Assembly (NCBI GenBank): GCA_937892955.1
Contig: CALBKH010000057.1
Location: 1-12,207 of the forward strand
Length of the DNA: 12,207 nucleotides
DNA from: an uncultured Alphaproteobacteria bacterium
Lineage (GTDB): Bacteria; Pseudomonadota; Alphaproteobacteria; Rhizobiales; Ancalomicrobiaceae
Direction: 5' to 3'
Each line of letters starts with the position of its first letter. Position 1 is the stretch's first letter. The translations under genes and the position numbers were made by a program. Positions 1 through 6,576 of the stretch are shown here, piece after piece. A model generated the notes under the pieces. It made no database searches, had not been told where the DNA came from, and saw nothing but the letters and a program-made list of their open reading frames with translations.

Positions 1-8
1 TTGAGTGA

Positions 9-188
9 ATCACGTCAGCAGACGGTCGTCGAGGGCTATCCGCGCACAGGTCTCACTCGGTCTACGGACACCATTTCGGCTGCGAGCCGGCCGACGACCG
101 CGACTTCAGTCGGTTCCAGGGCTGGGGCTGGGCGGCCCACGCCCGCCAGATCGAGAAACTCCTGCCGATCCTGTCGGAACTCATCGCC
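9..188 (+). other. Coding-like sequence in frame with and upstream of the FkbM gene
   Basis: The reading frame of the methyltransferase gene stays open upstream of its ATG, back to a TGA at 6-8. From about position 84 the frame looks truly coding: nearly all third positions are G or C, and the peptide is protein-like, for example a stretch reading FSRFQGWGWAAHARQIEKLL followed by PILSELIA. No ATG, GTG or TTG exists in this frame between 9 and 188, although a CTG is present. In frame 1 the first 60 bases are also open, starting with a TTG at position 1 (LSESRQQTVVEGYPRTG). One reading is that the real gene starts further left and crosses a frameshift around 40-80. Others are a rare start codon, or the remains of a decayed gene. 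This cannot be settled from the window. Confidence 0.4.
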
Positions 189-1148
189 ATGAGCGAGACC
201 GACTATCTCGCCTTCGTCGCCGAGGCCCTGACCCCCGAGGTCCGGCGTCGCCTCGACGTCACCCCGGGCCGCGACGTGCTCAGGGTGCTGGCCCGCGGCT
301 TCTCCTGGGACTCGGCGACCGCCCTGACCACCGCGATCCTCGATCTGAAACATCGGCGAACCGCGCAACGCCAGATCCACAACACCGGAATCTCCGAGAA
401 CATCGGCCATTTCCACCGCGACGGCGAGCACCTGCGCAGACCTCCGCTGAGCATGATTCCACTGTCGCTCGCTTGGCGGGTCTACGATCGGACGACGCCG
501 GCGTGCGATTTCGCGAAGGAGAGCTATGGGCTCGACGAGCTCGATCTGCGGATCCTCGAGAGCGTCCCGGTGGATCGCGGCTTCTTCGTCGAGATCGGAG
601 CCCACGACGGCGTCAACCAGAGCAATTCGGTCATCCTGGAGAAGCGCGGCTGGCGCGGCATGCTGATCGAGGCCAACCCCGGGACCTTCGCCAAGTGCTG
701 CAGGAGCCGCCCCGGCGTGATCGTCGAACACGCCGCCTGCGTCTCCGCGGCCCGAACCGTCTCGCACGTCACACTCGTCGATGTCGGCCTGATGTCGGTG
801 GCGGACACCAGCGCCCTCGACGGAGCCGAGCGAGAGACCTGGCTCGATCGAGGCGAGGGATTCGCCCGCCGACCCCGCCAGGAGATCGACGTGGCGGCGG
901 TGCCGATCAGCGCTCTCTTCGATCGGCACCGGATCGAGAAGATCGATCTGCTCATCCTCGATGTCGAAGGAGCCGAGATCGACGTCCTCGAGGGCCTCGA
1001 CTTCGAAAGGCACGCGCCGGATTGGATCGTCGCCGAGGATCTCTACGACGAAAAGACGGCGACCCATCTGGAGGCGAAGGGCTACGTCGTGGAAAAGACG
1101 CTGCTCGAGCGGAAATACACGCGAGACAAGCTCTATCGCCGCCTCTGA
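189..1148 (+). CDS. FkbM family SAM-dependent methyltransferase
   Basis: Predicted cytosolic S-adenosylmethionine-dependent methyltransferase of 319 aa, of the FkbM/Methyltransf_21 type. Members often O-methylate sugars or other secondary products. The SAM-binding motif I is clear at residues 132-141 (FFVEIGAHDG), followed by NQSNSVILEKRGWRGMLIEA with the acidic residue that usually contacts the SAM ribose. The second family hallmark is LLILDVEGAE at 254-263. Residues 1-120 form an N-terminal extension without a motif I recognise. The ATG at 189 is the only canonical start in frame, but the Shine-Dalgarno is poor (GGAA about 12 bases away) and coding-like sequence continues upstream, so the N-terminus may be longer. 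It is the first of the plus-strand glycan genes, 153 bases before gmd. Methylation of a sugar in the glycan made here is inferred from context. The family call is firm; the substrate is unknown. Confidence 0.88.
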   Translation: MSETDYLAFVAEALTPEVRRRLDVTPGRDVLRVLARGFSWDSATALTTAILDLKHRRTAQRQIHNTGISENIGHFHRDGEHLRRPPLSMIPLSLAWRVYDRTTPACDFAKESYGLDELDLRILESVPVDRGFFVEIGAHDGVNQSNSVILEKRGWRGMLIEANPGTFAKCCRSRPGVIVEHAACVSAARTVSHVTLVDVGLMSVADTSALDGAERETWLDRGEGFARRPRQEIDVAAVPISALFDRHRIEKIDLLILDVEGAEIDVLEGLDFERHAPDWIVAEDLYDEKTATHLEAKGYVVEKTLLERKYTRDKLYRRL

Positions 1149-1301
1149 CGCCGCATCGCCGGGTGAGAACGAGCCGCGTCCCGTCGCAGCGGCGGCAGGG
1201 CGGCATCGCGGCGCTCACCGGTCTCCCGCCCGAGGCGCTTTGTGATGCCTGCCGGATCTGGTAGGGAATGACCCGTCTGTTTCGATCTGTAGGGATTTCC
1301 C
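1149..1301 (+). other. Gap between the methyltransferase gene and gmd
   Basis: 153 bases with no gene that I can support. Short GC-rich inverted repeats occur, but none is followed by a T-run, so no terminator is called. The sequence GTAGGGA appears twice, at 1261-1267 and 1289-1295. The second copy serves as the gmd ribosome binding site. The first precedes an ATG at 1268 whose frame is only a shadow of gmd. No convincing -35/-10 pair was found. Confidence 0.4.
1291..1295 (+). promoter_or_regulatory. Ribosome binding site of gmd
   Basis: AGGGA lies six bases upstream of the ATG at 1302. It supports that start, which also places the nucleotide-binding GTTGQDG motif at the expected N-terminal position. 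Confidence 0.6.
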
Positions 1302-2420
1302 ATGAAGAAGGCGTTGATCACCGGTACGACCGGCCAGGACGGGTCCTATCTCGCGGAGTTTCTCTTGGCGAAGGGCTACGAGGTGCACGGTATCAAGCGG
1401 CGCGCCTCCTCGTTCAACACCCAGCGAATCGACCACATCTACCAGGATCCGCACGTCGACCACCGCGGTTTCGTCCTGCACTACGGCGATCTCACCGACA
1501 GTTCGAACCTGACGCGGATCCTCAAGGAGGTCGAGCCGGACGAGGTCTACAATCTCGGCGCCCAGAGCCATGTCGCGGTGAGCTTCGAGGCGCCGGAATA
1601 CACCGCCGACGTCGACGCGATGGGCACGCTGCGGCTCCTCGAAGCGATCCGCTTCCTCGGCCTCGAGAAGAAGACCCGTTTCTATCAGGCCTCGACTTCG
1701 GAGCTCTACGGCCTCGTCCAGGAGGTGCCGCAGAAGGAAACGACCCCCTTCTATCCGCGCAGCCCCTACGCGGTCGCCAAGCTCTACGCCTTCTGGATCA
1801 CGGTGAACTACCGTGAGGCCTACGGCATGTACGCCTGCAACGGCATTCTGTTCAATCACGAGTCGCCACGTCGCGGCGAAACCTTCGTCACCCGCAAGAT
1901 CACCCGTGGCCTCTCCAACATCGCCCAGGGCCTGGAGAAGTGCCTCTACATGGGCAACATCGATGCGCTGCGCGACTGGGGGCACGCCAAGGACTACGTC
2001 CGCATGCAGTGGATGATGCTGCAGCAGGAGAAACCGCAGGATTACGTGATCGCCACCGGCAAGCAGATCTCGGTGCGCGACTTCATCCGCATGTCGGCGG
2101 CCGAACTCGGGCTGACCCTGCGCTTCGAGGGCAGCGGCGTCGACGAGAAGGGCATCGTCGAGGCGGTCGCGGGCGACAAGGCGCCGGCGGTGAAGCCGGG
2201 CGACGTGGTCGTCTCGGTCGACCCGCGCTATTTCCGCCCGTCGGAAGTCGAGACCCTGCTCGGCGACCCGTCGAAGGCCAAGCGCGAGCTCGGCTGGGAG
2301 CCGATGATCACGGTCGAGGAGATGTGCGCCGAGATGGTCGCGGCCGACCTGCACGAGGCGAGGCGCCACGCCCTCTTGAAGAAACACGGCTACCAGATGC
2401 CGATCTCGATGGAGACCTGA
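1302..2420 (+). CDS. gmd: GDP-mannose 4,6-dehydratase
   Basis: Converts GDP-D-mannose to GDP-4-keto-6-deoxy-D-mannose, the first committed step to GDP-L-fucose and other GDP-6-deoxyhexoses. The 372-aa length is normal for the family. It is an extended short-chain dehydrogenase: the NADP-binding glycine motif GTTGQDG is at residues 8-14, and the catalytic residues T132 and E134 lie in the STSELYG segment. Y156 and K160 form the YxxxK pair in SPYAVAK; the family pattern Thr/Glu/Tyr/Lys is complete. The signatures NLGAQSHV (84-91) and FNHESPRRG are also present. The gene is followed after one base by fcl, so the two are almost certainly co-transcribed and translationally coupled. Their pairing shows that the product is channelled to GDP-L-fucose. 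Nothing looks damaged. Identification is very secure. Confidence 0.98.
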   Translation: MKKALITGTTGQDGSYLAEFLLAKGYEVHGIKRRASSFNTQRIDHIYQDPHVDHRGFVLHYGDLTDSSNLTRILKEVEPDEVYNLGAQSHVAVSFEAPEYTADVDAMGTLRLLEAIRFLGLEKKTRFYQASTSELYGLVQEVPQKETTPFYPRSPYAVAKLYAFWITVNYREAYGMYACNGILFNHESPRRGETFVTRKITRGLSNIAQGLEKCLYMGNIDALRDWGHAKDYVRMQWMMLQQEKPQDYVIATGKQISVRDFIRMSAAELGLTLRFEGSGVDEKGIVEAVAGDKAPAVKPGDVVVSVDPRYFRPSEVETLLGDPSKAKRELGWEPMITVEEMCAEMVAADLHEARRHALLKKHGYQMPISMET

Positions 2421-2421
2421 G

Positions 2422-3396
2422 ATGGTGGCGGCAACCGACCAGCGAATCTTCGTCGCCGGCCATCGCGGCATGGTCGGATCGGCCATCGTCCGGCGTCTGG
2501 AGGCCAAGGGCCACACCGGTATCGTCACCGCCGGTCGCGGCGTGCTCGATCTCACCGATCAGGCGGCGGTGATGCGCTTCTTCAGCGAACATCGGTTCGA
2601 TCAGGTGTATCTCGCGGCGGCCAAGGTCGGCGGCATCCACGCCAACGACACCTACCCGGCGCAGTTCATCTACGAGAACCTGGTCATCGAAGCCAACATC
2701 GTCCACGCCGCCCACACCAGCGGCGTGCAGAAGCTGCTGTTCCTCGGCTCATCCTGCATCTATCCGAAGCTGGCGGAGCAGCCGATGCGCGAGGACGCGC
2801 TGCTGACGGGCACGCTCGAGCCGACCAACGAGCCGTACGCCATCGCCAAGATCGCCGGCATCAAGCTGTGCGAGAGCTACAACCGGCAGTACGGCCGCGA
2901 TTACCGGTCGGTCATGCCGACCAATCTCTACGGCCCCAACGACAACTTCCATCCCGAGAATTCGCACGTCATCCCGGCCCTGTTGCGGCGCTTCCACGAG
3001 GCGGTGGCGCGCAGGGACGAGGAGGTGGTGGTGTGGGGCAGCGGCAAGCCGATGCGCGAGTTCCTCCACGTCGACGACATGGCCGACGCCAGCGTCCACG
3101 TCATGGAACTCGACGACGCGACCTGGCGGGCCAACACGAAGCCGATGCTGTCGCACATCAACGTCGGCACCGGGATCGACTGCACCATCCGCGAACTGGC
3201 CGAAACCGTCGCAAAGGTCACCGGTTTCGGCGGGCGCCTCATTTTCGACGCGAGCAAGCCGGACGGTACGCCGCGCAAGCTCATGGACGTGTCGCGTCTG
3301 GCCGCCCTCGGCTGGCGGGCGTCGATCTCGCTCGAGGATGGCCTGCGCGACGCCTATCGCTGGTTCCTCGACCATCGCGACGCGGCGAGAGTGTGA
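2422..3396 (+). CDS. fcl: GDP-L-fucose synthase (GDP-4-keto-6-deoxymannose 3,5-epimerase-4-reductase)
   Basis: Epimerises and reduces the Gmd product to GDP-L-fucose using NADPH; also known as wcaG. The protein has 324 aa, the usual size. The N-terminal nucleotide-binding motif is GHRGMVGSA at 13-21. AAAKVGGIHAN (65-75) is a strong Fcl signature. The active-site residues are S110/S111 and C112 in GSSCIYP, Y139 and K143 in PYAIAK, and H182 in the NSHVIP segment, matching the Ser/Cys/Tyr/Lys/His set known from the E. coli enzyme. The start is well supported: the ATG begins one base after the gmd stop, and GGAG at 2411-2414, inside the end of gmd, lies seven bases before it. The gmd-fcl pair supplies GDP-L-fucose for a fucosyltransferase. 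None of the glycosyltransferases here can be assigned that job from sequence alone. Confidence 0.97.
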   Translation: MVAATDQRIFVAGHRGMVGSAIVRRLEAKGHTGIVTAGRGVLDLTDQAAVMRFFSEHRFDQVYLAAAKVGGIHANDTYPAQFIYENLVIEANIVHAAHTSGVQKLLFLGSSCIYPKLAEQPMREDALLTGTLEPTNEPYAIAKIAGIKLCESYNRQYGRDYRSVMPTNLYGPNDNFHPENSHVIPALLRRFHEAVARRDEEVVVWGSGKPMREFLHVDDMADASVHVMELDDATWRANTKPMLSHINVGTGIDCTIRELAETVAKVTGFGGRLIFDASKPDGTPRKLMDVSRLAALGWRASISLEDGLRDAYRWFLDHRDAARV

Positions 3397-3497
3397 CCCG
3401 CGACGGGATCGCCGCGTCGGCGGGAGTCCGCTCCGCCAAGAAGCAGAGCGCTTCTCGAGTCGATGCGGTCGGGTCGGCGATCGCTGCAGAGGAACCG
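3397..3497 (+). other. Gap between fcl and the GT2 gene, with a small hairpin
   Basis: 101 bases. The frame of the downstream glycosyltransferase is open through this gap and into fcl, but that part is a shadow of fcl and is not counted. A perfect 6-bp inverted repeat (AGAAGC/GCTTCT) lies at 3439-3444 and 3450-3455 with a 5-base loop. It has no T-run and is probably chance or weak RNA structure. Confidence 0.3.
3488..3494 (+). promoter_or_regulatory. Ribosome binding site fixing the GT2 start
   Basis: AGAGGAA sits just before the ATG at 3498, with four bases between AGGA and the ATG. The open frame extends far upstream into fcl, so this site, together with the position of the first beta strand of the GT-A fold, decides the start. 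Confidence 0.65.
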
Positions 3498-4403
3498 ATG
3501 ACGACACCTGCCCTCGTTTCCGTGGTGATGCCGTCGCTCGATCAGGGACGGTTCATCGGCGCGGCGATCGACAGCGTGCTCGAACAGGACTACCGGCGGA
3601 TCGAGCTCATCGTCGCCGACGGGGCCTCGACCGACGGAACCGTCGAGTATCTCGCCGAGCGCAGCGCTCGCGACGATCGTCTGCGTTGGCTGTCGCAGAA
3701 GGACGGCGGACCGGCCGAGGCGGTCAACCGGGCACTCGCGCGGGTGCGCGGCACCATCGTCGGCTGGCTCAACTCCGACGACCTCTACACGCCCGGCGCC
3801 GTCGGGCGGGCGGTCGCCGCCTTCACCGACCATCGCGACTGGATCATGGTCTACGGCCGGGGCGAACACGTCGACGCCGACGGGCGGTTCGTCGGCCCCT
3901 ATCCGACACGCCCCCCGGCCGGGCCGATCGAGCGGTTCGCCGACGGATGCTTCGTCTGCCAGCCGACGGTGTTCTTCAAGCGGACGATGCACACGCTGCT
4001 CGGCCGTCTCGACGAGACCCTCGGCGCCGCCTTCGACTTCGACTACTGGCTGCGCGCCTTCACCGCCTTCCCCGACCGGATCGGCTTCGTCGATGCGGTC
4101 CAGGCGGCCTCGCGTCTCCACGACGACTGCATCACTGTGAAGAACCGCCGCCGCGTCGCCGTCGAAGCCGCGCGGGTCGTCGCCCGCCATCTCGGTAAGG
4201 CGCCGATCCACTGGGTGACGACCTACGTCGACGAACTTCTCGCACTTCCCGCGGAGGCTCGCGGCGTCGACGACCCGCGGGACCATCTTCTTCGCCTCCT
4301 CGACGAACTGCGTGACACGATCGATGCGAGCGACTATTCGATGCTCGCCGAGGCGATCCGCAATGATCGGCGGTTCGAATCGGCCGTCCGCCGGACGGAG
4401 TGA
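3498..4403 (+). CDS. Glycosyltransferase family 2 (GT-A fold)
   Basis: A 301-aa cytosolic inverting glycosyltransferase that moves a sugar from a nucleotide-sugar donor to a growing glycan. The GT2 hallmarks are in order. First comes the strand VSVVMPSLDQGRF (7-19), then the helix with SVLEQDY (26-32). The nucleotide-contacting ADGASTDGT follows at 40-48, and the metal-binding acidic motif is LNSDDLY at 91-97. A later FDFDYWLR segment fits the usual acceptor/catalytic-base ED-like region. No transmembrane segment is evident. The last 80 or so residues are helical and unassigned. A start at 3498 removes a long artificial N-terminus that overlaps fcl. The position after gmd-fcl makes a role in adding fucose or a neighbouring sugar plausible, but donor and acceptor cannot be read from the sequence. 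It lies 49 bases before the first sulfotransferase gene and probably belongs to the same transcript. Confidence 0.93.
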   Translation: MTTPALVSVVMPSLDQGRFIGAAIDSVLEQDYRRIELIVADGASTDGTVEYLAERSARDDRLRWLSQKDGGPAEAVNRALARVRGTIVGWLNSDDLYTPGAVGRAVAAFTDHRDWIMVYGRGEHVDADGRFVGPYPTRPPAGPIERFADGCFVCQPTVFFKRTMHTLLGRLDETLGAAFDFDYWLRAFTAFPDRIGFVDAVQAASRLHDDCITVKNRRRVAVEAARVVARHLGKAPIHWVTTYVDELLALPAEARGVDDPRDHLLRLLDELRDTIDASDYSMLAEAIRNDRRFESAVRRTE

Positions 4404-4436
4404 TCTCGAGCCGTTCCGCGAAGTGCCGTCGTAGAC

Positions 4437-4452
4437 CATCGGAAGCCGTCGA
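4437..4452 (+). promoter_or_regulatory. Translation start region of sulfotransferase 1, shared with sulfotransferase 2
   Basis: CATCGGAAG lies 16 bases before the ATG. The same CATCGGA, at the same 16-base distance, precedes the ATG of the second sulfotransferase gene (5613-5628), and both ATGs continue as ATGCCGGA. Eleven of the 16 leader bases match. The GGAAG acts as a Shine-Dalgarno and supports both starts. Confidence 0.5.
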
Positions 4453-5385
4453 ATGCCGGATGTCACCCCCGTCACGGAAGATGAGCGTCTCGCCGCGCTG
4501 AAGGCGGTCCATGATACCGTCCTGCGCCCCGTGACAGCCGAATTCATGCGGACCATCCGCAGCACCGAGGTCGCCACCCCTTTCACCGGCGAAGGCCTGA
4601 TCGGCCTTCTGACCTTCCCCAACTCGGGGACCTCGTGGTTCATGCGGATCACCGCCTGGGCGAGCGGCATCTGCAACCATACGATGTACGAGAAAGAGGT
4701 GGCGAAAGGGAAGATCGTGGCGAGCCGCGGTGCCGTACTCTCGCCGGCGTCGAATGTGCGATCACCCCGATCGGGTGACCCCTCCTTCGTCAAATCGCAC
4801 GTCGGCTTCTACGGCACGGCGGACGACATCGTCCACGACCTCTCCGATTTCGAACACTATTCGCGCCTCTGGCGCAGGTCGCTTCCGCCCAACTGCGATC
4901 GCCACGTCCGACTTGTACGCGACCCGCTCGACAACCTTCGCGCCCGATATCACCACTACCTGAAGGCGAACCCGGGCGTCGATCCCGGCGATCTCGTGGA
5001 TTTCCGCACGTATTTCCGGGGCGATCTGCGCCGCTATCTGCAATGGCACGCCTACTGCGACGATCTCGCCACCGGGGTACCGGTCATGACGGTCCGTTAC
5101 GAGGAGATACTCGATCCGGTGACTTCGGCCGCCGCTTTCGGTCGGGCGATGCGCTTCGCCGGTCACGACATCGAAGATGCCGCCATCGCCGCCGTCGTCG
5201 CGACCGACCCGCCGAAATACGTGGCCGACCCCGGTGTTCCCGTCCATCTGCGTCATTTCGACGAGGAAGACATCCGCTGGATCGCCGCGAGGATCGGCGA
5301 ATGGACCGATTTGTTGAACGCCATCCGCCGGCCCGGTCCGGTGATGCACATCCGCCGTTTGCTTCGCCGCCGCCGGAGCGGCTGA
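4453..5385 (+). CDS. PAPS-dependent sulfotransferase, tandem copy 1
   Basis: Predicted sulfotransferase of 310 aa (Sulfotransfer_1-like fold), transferring sulfate from PAPS to a hydroxyl, probably on the glycan made by this locus. The 5'-phosphosulfate-binding loop is TFPNSGTSW at 54-62. A K-S-H motif at 114-116 matches the segment that carries the catalytic histidine in cytosolic sulfotransferases. The 3'-phosphate-binding segment starts at R150 (RHVRLVRDPLDNLRARY, 150-166). The usual loop lysine (PKSGT) is an asparagine here (N57). No signal peptide or membrane helix is visible; the C-terminus ends in an arginine-rich tail (RRLLRRRRSG). It is a paralogue of the next gene, with about half of positions identical by eye. 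The greatest differences fall at residues 85-112 and 120-148, between conserved motifs, which suggests different acceptors. The acceptor is unknown. Confidence 0.87.
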   Translation: MPDVTPVTEDERLAALKAVHDTVLRPVTAEFMRTIRSTEVATPFTGEGLIGLLTFPNSGTSWFMRITAWASGICNHTMYEKEVAKGKIVASRGAVLSPASNVRSPRSGDPSFVKSHVGFYGTADDIVHDLSDFEHYSRLWRRSLPPNCDRHVRLVRDPLDNLRARYHHYLKANPGVDPGDLVDFRTYFRGDLRRYLQWHAYCDDLATGVPVMTVRYEEILDPVTSAAAFGRAMRFAGHDIEDAAIAAVVATDPPKYVADPGVPVHLRHFDEEDIRWIAARIGEWTDLLNAIRRPGPVMHIRRLLRRRRSG

Positions 5386-5399
5386 TGTCCCTCGAACCC

Positions 5400-5427
5400 A
5401 CCGAGTTTCGACCCGTCGGAACTCGGT
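5400..5427 (+). terminator. Strong inverted repeat after sulfotransferase 1
   Basis: A 12-bp inverted repeat: ACCGAGTTTCGA (5400-5411), loop CCCG, then TCGGAACTCGGT (5416-5427). All positions pair, with one G-T wobble. It begins 14 bases after the stop codon at 5385. No T-run follows, so it is either a Rho-independent-like terminator without a tail, an mRNA-stabilising hairpin between the two sulfotransferase messages, or a protein-binding palindrome. It is the clearest hairpin I found in the window. Confidence 0.5.
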
Positions 5428-5628
5428 GAGACAAGGCGAGCCCGAACCGGCGTCGGCCGATCGGGCCGCGACGACGACGAAATTCGGACTCGCCCCTATT
5501 TCATGATCCCGGTATGAGGCCGTACCGCCGGGAATGGAGCAGGGGTTGATCGATCGCTCTCGCCATTCGATGGTGGACGAGGCGATCGCCGAATTCTGTG
5601 GTCCGAACGGAGCATCGGAGTCCTGAGA
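5428..5628 (+). other. Intergenic spacer between the two sulfotransferase genes
   Basis: About 200 bases after the hairpin without a supportable gene; only tiny frames are present (an ATG at 5503 stops after four codons). A TTGATC with 17-base spacing to GATGGT was considered as a promoter, but the -10 is too poor. The last 16 bases resemble the leader of the first sulfotransferase gene. The spacer is much longer than the other gaps in this block, so the second copy may have its own promoter. Confidence 0.4.
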
Positions 5629-6576
5629 ATGCCGGAAGACGTGCGGGCGTCGGAAGAGACGCGCCTGACGGAAATGCGCGAGGTCTACAATTCGGTTCTC
5701 GCCCCCGTCGTCGAAGAGTTCTACGCGACGATCCGCGCCAACGATGCGGTCGGGCCGTTCTGCGGAGAGGGTCTCGTCGGCCTCCTGACCTTCCCCAATT
5801 CGGGAACCTCGTGGTTCCTTCGGCTGACGGCGCGCGCCAGCGGCATCTGCAACCACACCGCCTACGAGAAGGAGTCGGTGAAGACCAAGGGAGCGCCCAG
5901 CCGCGGCGCCTACTCCATCCACCTGCCGGGCGCGCGATCGCCCGAGCCGGGCGAGCCGTCCTTCATCAAGTCGCACGTACACTACTACGGCCGGCAGTCC
6001 GTCCTCGTCGAGGGAGCCGGGTCGCTGCGTCGCTTCGCGGCGACATGGCGCGGGGCCCTGCCGCCCGGCTGCGATCGTCACGTCCGGCTGGTGCGCAATC
6101 CACTCGACAATCTGCGGGCCCGGTATCACCTGCATCTCAAGGACATGGCTCGCGCCGACATCGAGGCCGACGCGACGGACATGGAAGCGTTCCGCGCCTA
6201 TTTCCGCACCGATCTCAGGCGCTATCTGCAGTGGCACGCCTATTGCGACGAACTGGCGGCGACGACGCCGGTGCTGCCGGTCCGCTACGAGCGGTTCCTC
6301 GACCCGAAGACGGCGGTCGAGGAGATCGGCCGGGCGATGCGCTTCGCCGGGTACACCATCGGCGACGATGCGATCGCCACGGCGCTGGCGAAGGTTCCGC
6401 CGAAATACGTCGCCGACCCGGGAATGCCCATCCATCTCGGCCGGTTCGCCGAAGCCGACATCCGCTGGGTCGCCGACGCGATCCGCGAGTGGCTCGAGGT
6501 CTACGCCGACGCCCGCGAGGGGCGCCCCCGCTTCGCGGCGCGTCTGCACCGGCTGATCCTCGGGACAGACGCCTAG
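5629..6576 (+). CDS. PAPS-dependent sulfotransferase, tandem copy 2
   Basis: A 315-aa paralogue of the preceding gene with the same predicted reaction, PAPS-dependent sulfation of a sugar or similar hydroxyl. Key elements fall at identical residue numbers: PAPS loop TFPNSGTSW at 54-62, K-S-H at 114-116, and the 3'-phosphate-binding segment RHVRLVRNPLDNLRARY from R150. Other shared blocks are ASGICNHT, RRYLQWHAYCD and PPKYVADPG. The loop lysine is again asparagine (N57). The stretch between the loop and K-S-H and the segment around 120-148 differ from copy 1, as does a 5-residue-longer region near 170-185. The start is supported by CATCGGAG 16 bases upstream. The stop overlaps that of the convergent glycosyltransferase gene by two bases (CTAG). 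The motifs are intact, so both copies are probably active, perhaps on different positions or sugars. Confidence 0.87.
   Translation: MPEDVRASEETRLTEMREVYNSVLAPVVEEFYATIRANDAVGPFCGEGLVGLLTFPNSGTSWFLRLTARASGICNHTAYEKESVKTKGAPSRGAYSIHLPGARSPEPGEPSFIKSHVHYYGRQSVLVEGAGSLRRFAATWRGALPPGCDRHVRLVRNPLDNLRARYHLHLKDMARADIEADATDMEAFRAYFRTDLRRYLQWHAYCDELAATTPVLPVRYERFLDPKTAVEEIGRAMRFAGYTIGDDAIATALAKVPPKYVADPGMPIHLGRFAEADIRWVADAIREWLEVYADAREGRPRFAARLHRLILGTDA

Noticed and set aside
5..1264. A 419-codon GTG-started frame over the methyltransferase gene
   Set aside because: Its product is almost entirely Arg/Pro/Gly-rich, while another frame holds clear FkbM motifs.
1261..1285. GTAGGGA followed by ATG at 1268 as a possible gene start
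   Set aside because: The frame it opens runs inside gmd in the wrong phase and gives an Arg-rich peptide; gmd itself starts at 1302 with its own AGGGA.
2868..3497. N-terminal extension of the GT2 protein into fcl
   Set aside because: The extension overlaps the fcl coding region in another frame and is Arg-rich; a ribosome binding site and GT-A fold start point to 3498.
5540..5575. TTGATC with 17-base spacing to GATGGT as a promoter for sulfotransferase 2
   Set aside because: The -10 matches the consensus at only two of six positions; not enough to annotate.
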